NCBI GenBank assembly: GCA_051453625.1
Contig: JBOZIK010000001.1
Location: 182,776,652-182,840,651 of the forward strand
Source of the DNA: Welwitschia mirabilis
Lineage: Eukaryota > Gnetophyta > Gnetopsida > Welwitschiales
Direction: 5' to 3'
Length of the DNA: 64,000 nucleotides
The notes under the pieces were generated by a model. That model did no database searches, was not told the origin of the DNA, and saw nothing but the letters and a program-made list of their open reading frames with translations. The translations under genes and the position numbers were made by a program. Of this stretch, positions 56,407 through 64,000 are shown one piece after another; position 1 is the first letter of the stretch; every line of letters starts with the position of its first letter.

Positions 56407-58307
56407 AACATTCTTACATTATGAAATAATTTTTAATTATTCCATCTTACCACCTTTATTACTCCCATATTTTTACCTCTCTTTTTGCCTTATTGTTCTC
56501 TCCATCTTTATCAAACTTTAATTTGAAAATTAATGTCCATCCCTTATTCTTATATCTCTTCTTGTCCATCTTTTTCCTCTTATATACTCTAATTTTTACC
56601 ATTCCATTTCTTATTATGCTTAGTAACATCCACGATCACCTAAGTTAGTACGTTATCCATGGTTTTCAATTGCACTTTTTTCATTATAGGGAACTTGGCA
56701 TGTATCCAACATTGTTAAATCTTATTTTTACAACTCAAAATTTTATAATACATAACAAATACTAGTTATAGATATAGCCTCAAAGCATAACTAATTCCCT
56801 CCCCTTATCCCAAGAATTTATCCACATCACTATAATGAAGGAGTAGTTGATCTTTACTTAACTTAATAATAAATCCAAAAATATGCTAACTACCTACTGA
56901 TTTCTCTAACATTATTACTAAGTTATGCATGACCTATAAGTAGTAATACATGGTTGACTAGATTTTATTTTATTTTACAAAGCTAAGGAAGATAGTTACA
57001 AGTCATTCAATCCCTTTAAATTCACCTTATCTCAAGGTAACTACTGGAAAATGAATCCTAAATCTTTCTTTTCATGTGGCATTAGTATCATATCTAACTT
57101 TTTCCTAAGGTTATAAAACCTTCCTAGTCATTTAGATAGTTAATTAAATGTTGAAAATTTAATAACAATAAGAAGTCTAATACTGAATTGTTTAAATATA
57201 ATAATATTTATAATAAAAGTAATAGTAAAGCTAAAGTATTTTCTTCTTATTACTTTAGAATTTATTGAAAGAATAACTTTTAGTTATTAATTTTCTTAGT
57301 TACTTTAAAGATTTAATTAAATGTGAAATTTAATATTTCTTATGCATATTTTTCTTCTACTATTATGGTTACAATTGGAAATTAACTGCAGCCTTGATAA
57401 AGATTTCTATTAATTATATATTATTCATGCAATAGTAGTAATACGTGATCTAAATTATTCACTCATGTTATTTTTCTCATGTAACTAAATTTATTTATTA
57501 TATTTTGATATATTATTGATTACACCTAGTGGCTAAGCTTGGAAGAGATGGGTTATGGGAACCTAAACTACCTATAGAAATCTAAACCTTATTGTCAGTC
57601 TTGATACTAGTTTTTTATTATAAATACTTAAGTCCCCTAGCTAGTAGTATCATATCTTATGATTTGAACATATTAAAGATTACACACAATTAGGAGTAAT
57701 TGAGAATTTAGCTTAAGAATAGGCATGGTTCCAGTATCTTCTATTTCTTACATGGTATAAATTTTTCCTTTCTTGTATTTTGTATAGTTTCGATTCAAAC
57801 TGGTAAATCTTATATGAATGTTGTATTTCTTATATGGTCTCGTATGTGGTAAATTGTTAGAATAATGATCTTATAGTGTTGTTGCCTTTTACAAATATCT
57901 TGTGAGAATCCTTAGGAGCCTATAGAGTTCTTGTTTCATGTAAATCATATGTACAAAGCTTATACAATTATGAACCCTAATGTATCTTATTGTTAACTAT
58001 TTATAATTGAGTCTTATAGCTAACTCCTTTTGTAAGCCATGCATGTGATTACCTTATTGATAATTAACCTATATGTTAAATAAGAGAATTAAACTAGCTA
58101 GGGTAATAATTTGTATAGACTTTAGGGAGTGTAAATCTTTGTTGAAAGTCCCAAGGCATTAGGACCAGACTACCAGAGTAAAAAGTAAAGACATGTGTAA
58201 AACTTATATTATTTTTATCCCTTCTGACAGGATGCATTTGGATTACTGAAAAAATTTGTTATGGAACAATAGCAAAGAAGATAATATAAATTGATAAGAG
58301 GTCTAGG
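56407..58307. other. Unassigned AT-rich DNA
   Basis: No gene or terminal repeat recognised. 56763-56815 resembles 45713-45765. Near 58215-58245 TATTTTTATCCCTTCTGACAG looks like an intron end, but the codons after it do not form a recognisable exon. Confidence 0.4.
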
Positions 58308-60050
58308 TATTAATTATAGTACAATGTCTAGATTTAAATTAAATGAAACATTTAGTATCATTCTTCCATAAGGATGTATGAGAAAAATTAATCAAAAGAT
58401 ATAAGATTATTCTACTCGCAATAAAAACTCAAACAAAAGAAAATTAGAAGTTCAGAGAAAGAAAGTGATCTTCAATTATCAATGTAAAGGAATGGAAATG
58501 CTTTAAGAATCTAGTAATTCATCCATCTCTCCTCTTTTACTCTAATGATTCTTGTATCTAAAACATACACTAAATTATCAAGTCGTTAAGGCTCAGCATG
58601 GAGGCATAGTCTCATCCGCCATATGAGTCTTGGTAACTTATCAAATCCTCTCACTACTTCATAGCCCTTTATAAACATCAAAATTATGAACAGAAGTGCA
58701 CAAGATTCATCAAACAATAGGCACTATAAATAACAAAAGTAACTTTAGATAACTCACACATTTAAAAGAACTTGATAATTAAGTAAGCTTTATCTAGAGA
58801 TTACTAATACCATTTTACTATGCATTAATAATAAAGAATAAAATCTACTTTAAGAACTAGTTCTATCTAAACATTACTATACCAATTAAAATTATGCATT
58901 AAGAATAAAATGATTTAAATCAATTCTTTATTGAAACTAAAATAAATACGTTACATTAATGGAGAAGGAGAAGAAAAAAAATGTTTCAACTAGCCTCAAG
59001 TATTCCATCCCCAAGAAAGAGTATTAGAACATCATAACATTCAAACCTTCAAGTCTTTTCCAATTTTTACAAAAAAAAGATGAATACAATGAAGGGTTTA
59101 AGGCTTTTTTATAAGATGAGATGGGGGTGAAAAATAGTTATAAGTTCTTAGCTTTTAGCATTAGGTAGAATCTTTATTATCTAGGATTAGATGGAATATT
59201 TTATCTTGTAGTATTTCATGGAGATTGTTTTATAATATTAGGTAGATAAGATTTTTTCCTTTAATATTAGGTAGAATATTTTATCATTTAGCATTTAGTA
59301 GAGATTGTCTTGTAACATCTAGTGGAGATTGTCACATAGTATTTGGTGGAATCTTTATGATGATGAGTCTAAAATGTGACCTTTAGAGCCAAATTATTTT
59401 ATCAATTAGTGCTATTACCAATTACCACATGTCTCTAATGCCACCTTCACATGCCTTTGTCACATGTCTTCTAATGCTACTACTACATGTCACCACCTCA
59501 TTTCTCTATTGCCATTATTATTTTATGTAGAATCATATTCATCTTTCGTCGTGTATTTCAAAACATGGCTAAAGATGTGTAATTATTATGGAAAAACATA
59601 ATACTAAGTTTTAATTTAAAAATAATGAAAGATACCATTTTATGATAAATAAATAAATCAAGTATATTTTATTATGCTAAATTAATCAATTATACTTGCT
59701 TAAAATGTTAATTTTTACATGTAAACTTACCCTCTAACTATTCTTTTATTAGACCATCAGCAAAAAGGTGATAAATCAATGGTGAAGCATGGAAAAATCC
59801 ACTAACTGAAAATGGAGAGTAAGGAAATGATATGACATTTTGAAAACATTTTTCATCAATTTTTAATAATTAAGCACTAAAATAAAAAAAATAATATAAA
59901 TATAGATGTCCTAACCTCTAACCAAAATTAAACTGTGTCCTCAAAGTTACAAAGATGGAAAATTATGCAAGGCTTTAGAGAATAAGTTAATGACATTGCT
60001 AGCAAATGATGACAATGAATGTATTTAGGGAAAACACTATAATCTAAGTT
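58308..60050 (-). repeat. 3' LTR of Gypsy-B
   Basis: Begins (plus strand) TATTAATTATAGTACAATGT. It aligns with 51955-53911 to at least GAATGTATTTAGGGAAAACA at about 60018. The inner end is not defined because the other two copies are cut off, so 60050 is a minimum. Confidence 0.75.
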
Positions 60051-60446
60051 TTAAACTAGAATGCAATGTTTAGGGAGCATAAATATAAAGCCTAATAAAA
60101 AAATCAATCATTTATAAATCCAAAAGATAGAATGCGTAAGTTAATGGCCATGTTTATTGAAAATTTTATGCATTTTATTCTAAATGTAAATGTATCACAT
60201 TATTAAACAAATGAGGTATCCTTTAAGTAAACCTATAAGTAATTAAAAATAAGCAAAATCTTTAAATATACAAGTTAAAGAAAAGTAAACACAAAAAGCA
60301 TCTCCAAATTTCCACCTTTTCCATTTTAAATTACCTTTTCTACAATCATGTCTTATTCCTTATTTAAAGGATTTTGATATAATTGGACATTTAGTGTTAT
60401 GGCATCTTCTTCTAATAGAGTTTAACATGTTGGCTTATGAATAAGT

Positions 60447-60580
60447 TAGTGTTGCATTACCAATGAGTGTTCATAGGCCCGATGCAGTTGAATTATGTCA
60501 TAAATAAATTGTTAGATCTACATTGCATACGAGTGTCCATAGCCCTGAGGTAGTTAACTAAATCTAATATTAATTGATCT
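60447..60580 (+). repeat. Imperfect tandem duplication of about 70 bp
   Basis: TTGCATTACCAATGAGTGTT continues into CATAGGCCCGATGCAGTTGA and is followed by TTGCATACGAGTGTCCATAG continuing into CCCTGAGGTAGTTAACT. Lies near the LTR/interior border of Gypsy-B. Confidence 0.6.
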
Positions 60581-61439
60581 TAAAATAATATTCTTTTAGA
60601 AGAGGATATATTTTTATTTTTATTTTTTTAAATTTTATTTTCATTTTCATAATTATTAATGCACATAAAGAGGTCATTGGTTCATTAGCCTAATTAAGAA
60701 AATTCCTGTCCTTAAAAAATGCTTGTAAAATAATTAACTTAGCATGAAAGTAGATTTCAACTTAATTCAACTATATTTTTTTCATTAGAATACCTTAAGT
60801 GAAACTAAAACCTTAACAAGTTAACTCAAAAATAAGCAAAACTTCTTCTCAAAAAACTATAAGTAAACTTAAATTCTACTAAAGTCATAATAATAATGCA
60901 ATCACTTATTAGCAATTTATTCTCTTAGAGCCATCAATTAGGATTATCTAATCTTAAAAACTTGGTAAAATTTATTAGAAGGAGTAGAAATGGAAGAGAT
61001 GAAAGGTAAAATTAAAGGCAACAATGGTTTATTCAGTGAAGTGAGTGATATTTAGGATTTCTTACTTGAAAATGTTTAAGACAGTGATTATACAAGTGGA
61101 AGTGATCATAAGGTTTTAGATAAGAAAGGGAATTATGCACAAAATTTTTAATTTAATTAAACCAAAATTTATTCTAGAAGGATAATTCACACTAAAAGAA
61201 AAATCTAATCTAAATGCATGCAATAAAAGGAAACATTTTTCAAGGTTTTTCCAAGGTATTGAAAACATGAAGGATTAAAATAATGAATGCAATGTTTAAA
61301 TAATAATCAAAATTATACAAAGCATTTAAAGAGGAGACCAAATTCCTATAAACATGTATACATGAATTTATAAAATTTTGAAGAACATAAACATTATTAG
61401 TGAAATTAATTTATTCAAATTTTTTTTCCAACCCTTATC

Positions 61440-62470
61440 TTATTTGTTTTTACTTAATAACTCATCAAAGAAATCATTTTTAAGTGGAGACAAAGGTGAA
61501 GTGGAAACCGTAATCGGTGAATGATTATTAAGAAAGGTATAAGAATATGGTTTTGAAGGTATGGATTTATCTTCATCAAGAAGGTAATAAGTCTTATTTA
61601 AAAGATGAAAATGTCATAGTTGATTCAAGGGATTATTGAAAAAACAATTTCTCAAAGGATGGATTTTGAAAAGGCTCTTAGTTAATGTTTTTCTCCTAAT
61701 TAAGAGTACTAAAGAATTATTCCTCATAAGATTTCATAGGAAACATTGGTTGAAGTTTAAGGATAAGTTTAATTCCACTATTATCCATGTTACTCAATGA
61801 TTCATACTCTATTATGTAGCTTTCAAAATTTTCTTCTCCCTCATATGTTTGCTTACTAACTATAAAGTAATCATCATTATCTAAAGTGTCTAGTTATACT
61901 TCAAAGTATACTCTACATTTACACAACCATTTACTCTCTAAGTAATGTCTAAATTCAAGGTTCTCTTGGATGTTATTGTTGGTTTCATTGTGAGTTTCTT
62001 CCTCATTTGTCAGGAATAAGGTTTGAATGTTGTTACTTCTAATTTTATTAGTTCCTTCAAGGTTTATAGGCTTGTAGATTCATGAAATGTAGAAAGGTTT
62101 TCTTATTCTAGTGCATTAGATATTTGTGCAGTGACTTGGATTAATTGCTGAAGACATTGCTCAAGTATTTAGTTCATTTACTTTTGTCTTTAATTAATTT
62201 ACTCTTAAACTTCTAAGAATTATATAAGAGTATCTTTTAAATAATTTGAAAAGATTTTACAAGACAAAGGGTGTTGATTAAAGGATAAAGGATATGAAAG
62301 AGGAAATAAAGGATTTAAATCAAAGAACATCAAATATGAAGTTAAAAGATAATGGGGGATGAAGGAAGAGGTAGGATTAAACTCTCTTGGTTTATGATAG
62401 GGATTTTCAACTTCAAAGTTGTAAGGAGTTTTATATACATACAAAGGGGGTTGAGGGTACTCTTCAAAGA
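61440..62470 (-). pseudogene. Gypsy-B internal reading frame, decayed, unidentified
   Basis: One minus-strand phase can be followed for about 340 codons with roughly fifteen stops. Its start is Tyr/Pro-rich: EEYPQPPLYVYKTPYNFEVE, NPYHKPREFNPTSSFIPHYP, and SYLMFFDLNPLFPLSYPLSF. It then passes through TNEEETHNETNNNIQENLEF, YFIVSKQTYEGEENFESYII and EYESLSNMDNSGIKLILKLQ. A Met-initiated open run covers 62444-62220. Position after the leader suggests a gag-like product, but I see neither the gag core nor a zinc knuckle. Identity unknown. Confidence 0.45.
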
Positions 62471-63130
62471 TTTAACTATTATTAAAATGACTAAAGATTG
62501 TAGTTAGTATGAGTTATATTAAAGATAATCCCCTAAAGTTCATTTTGATTTTATAAAATCTCCTATAATTTATTTAGGTTAGTTATTATTCTAAAAATTG
62601 TAATGATAGATAGATGGTAAATTAAAAGGTATGTAAAATGGATTAGAAGGCCAACTGATGTTTTACATTCAAGAAAGTGATTCATGGATTTCTTTAAAGG
62701 TTTGCATTTTTTTTAGTTTTTTCATAGTTTTTTAGGAATCTTGAATAAAAAAAAGGTTCGAAGAGATCATAGGTGATTTCAAGTAAAAGAAATTAGCAGT
62801 TTGGTTTATAGGGTTTAAAAAAAAGGTAATGGAAATCCAAAAATGTCTAGAACTTAAGTTTTTATATCCTAGGAAAGTAAACCTAGAAATTTTCATCTTT
62901 TTTAGAATTCTAAACAGAAATGAAAATTAATAGAATTAAAAAATGTATAGAGAATTTACAAAAACTAGAAAACACATGAAACACATAAATCATTAAAGTC
63001 TAGTTTATTTTAAAATAATAATATTAAGTTTGGTTAAACCTACAAGAAAGTCATTAGATCTAAAACTCGAAAATATCGAATATAAAAATGAAGTTTTAGA
63101 TGTTAGAAAGATAACCAAATTTAACAACTT

Positions 63131-63360
63131 GAACTAGTTCAAGTTTTACTAGAAAAGAACTAGTACATATCACCAGAAAGGAAGAGAAACTAACACCTAA
63201 AAGATAAAAATAAAAAGAACTAGTTTGAATATTACTAAAAGAAGGACTAATGCTAACCACTGGGAGGAAAACTAAACATACAAAATAAAAATGAAAAAGA
63301 TTAGTTTGGATATTACTAAAAAGAGAACTAATACCCACCACTGGAAAAGTAAAATCTAAC
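63131..63360 (-). repeat. Leader tandem repeat of Gypsy-B, period about 81-87 bp
   Basis: GAACTAGTACATATCACC at 63157, GGACTAATGCTAACCACT at 63244 and GAACTAATACCCACCACT at 63325 start successive units. Each unit runs through an A-rich AAAATAAAAATGAAAAAGA-like part and ends TTAGTTTGGATATTACTAAA. A further partial unit precedes the first. Confidence 0.8.
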
Positions 63361-63416
63361 TAAAAATTGCAAGTAAAAAAATTATGTACTCTTAAAAAAA
63401 TTATTGTACCAATACA

Positions 63417-63435
63417 ACCTCGATAATAATATCAA
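63417..63435 (-). promoter_or_regulatory. Primer binding site, Asp-tRNA type (Gypsy-B)
   Basis: Minus strand TTGATATTATTATCGAGGT. Against canonical TTGGCGCCGTTGCCGGGGA, 8 or 9 of 19 are kept, and every difference but the last base is G-to-A or C-to-T. It sits four bases from the LTR start. Confidence 0.6.
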
Positions 63436-63439
63436 AATC

Positions 63440-64000
63440 TATTAATTATAGTATAATATCTAGTTTTAAACTAACGAAACACTGAGTATCATTCTTTCAT
63501 AAGGACATATGAGATAAATTAATCAAAAGATATAAGACTATTATATTTGTAATGAAAATTTAAATAAAAGAAAACTAGAAGTTGAGAGAAAGAAAGTGAT
63601 CTTCAATAAGCAATGTAAGGGAATGGAAATGCTCTAAGGATCCAGAGATTCATCCATCTCTCCTCCTTTACTCTAATGATTCTTGTATTTAAAACATACA
63701 CAATCAGTGATTCATTAAGGCTTACTAGGGAAGCATAATTTCATCCACGACATAAGTGTTGATGAGTTATCAAGTCCTTTCACTACTTCATAGCCCTTTA
63801 TAAGCATAGAAAGTATAAACCAAAGTGCATAATATCTAGCAAATAATAGGAACTATAAATCATAAAAGGAACTTTAAACAACTCACACATTTGAATGAAC
63901 TTGATAATTAAGTAAGCTTTACCTAAATATTATTAATATCATTTTGCTATGCATTAATAATAAAATAATAAGCCTACTATAAGAATTAATTCTACCTAAA
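63440..64000 (-). repeat. 5' LTR of Gypsy-B, partial
   Basis: Begins TATTAATTATAGTATAATAT and aligns with 58308 onward (CATCCATCTCTCCTCCTTTA, CATAGCCCTTTATAAGCAT and others) to the window edge. Confidence 0.8.

Larger units (their letters stand above)
58308..64000 (-). mobile_element. Gypsy-B: Asp-primed LTR element without recognisable pol, right end off window
   Basis: 3' LTR at 58308 to about 60050 or a little beyond, interior to 63436, Asp-tRNA primer site at 63417-63435, and the first 560 bp of the 5' LTR from 63440. The two LTRs align from their first base. The interior of about 3.3 kb holds only one long decayed frame (62460-61440, minus) and leader repeats. No RT, RNase H or integrase wording was found on either strand. 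This layout suggests a non-autonomous element moved by a relative such as family A. Confidence 0.7.

Noticed and set aside
58215-58260. Intron-like 3' splice site followed by a short open stretch
   Set aside because: No exon of recognisable protein and no matching donor could be identified.
1-64000. CRISPR arrays, rRNA, tRNA genes or bacterial operons
   Set aside because: No regularly spaced repeat with unique spacers, no cloverleaf and no closely packed open frames were seen; the content is plant retroelements.

Overview
This window is AT-rich, repeat-dominated nuclear DNA, almost certainly from a flowering plant. No intact host gene can be supported. What can be read is a stack of old, heavily mutated LTR retrotransposons, interrupted by about thirty runs of N. 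The plant assignment rests on the element types: Ty1/copia elements with an initiator-Met tRNA primer site and an extra reading frame after pol (Sirevirus-like), and Ty3/gypsy elements with an Asp-tRNA primer site and an Athila-like integrase.

Layout. 1-9239 is a Ty3/gypsy element on the minus strand (Gypsy-A1): from right to left 5' LTR, primer site, gag, protease, RT, RNase H and integrase, with the integrase end off the left edge. 9240-10554 holds an unidentified, unusually well-kept reading frame, seen twice around a gap. 10555-21448 is a Ty1/copia element on the plus strand (Copia-1). 21449-23059 is unassigned. 23065-36070 is a second copia element of the same family (Copia-2), bounded by a perfect 5-bp target duplication (TTTAT). 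36776-37006 is a short LTR plus primer site of another copia-type element. 37007-46150 is mostly unassigned AT-rich DNA with some decayed reading frames. 46180-48960 is the RT-RNase H-integrase part of another minus-strand gypsy element (Gypsy-C). 48960-50935 is a tandem repeat of about 981 bp. 51955-53911 is an LTR (family B). 54012-56406 is the gag, primer site and 5' LTR of a second Gypsy-A copy (A2). 58308-64000 is a Gypsy-B element: LTR, a 3.3-kb interior without recognisable pol, Asp primer site, and the start of the second LTR.

How the parts relate. All coding regions are retroelement remnants. Copia-1 and Copia-2 share LTRs, gag (UBN2 type), pol in the order PR-IN-RT-RH, and a third frame (ORF3) between pol and the 3' LTR. 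Their LTRs carry many degenerate copies of a GGGTTGACC/AAGGGGTCAA-type string that contains the W-box core. Stop codons and motif losses in every element are mostly C-to-T and G-to-A changes, as expected from deamination of methylated cytosine in silenced elements.

Assembly caution. Nearly every 100-N gap is flanked by two copies of the same sequence, so many local tandem duplications here may be assembly artefacts. Element lengths measured across gaps are inflated. I found no CRISPR, rRNA or tRNA genes and no evidence of a functional new system. The most interesting leads are the copia ORF3, the W-box-rich LTRs, the pol-less Gypsy-B element and the unidentified frame at 9.6-10.5 kb.
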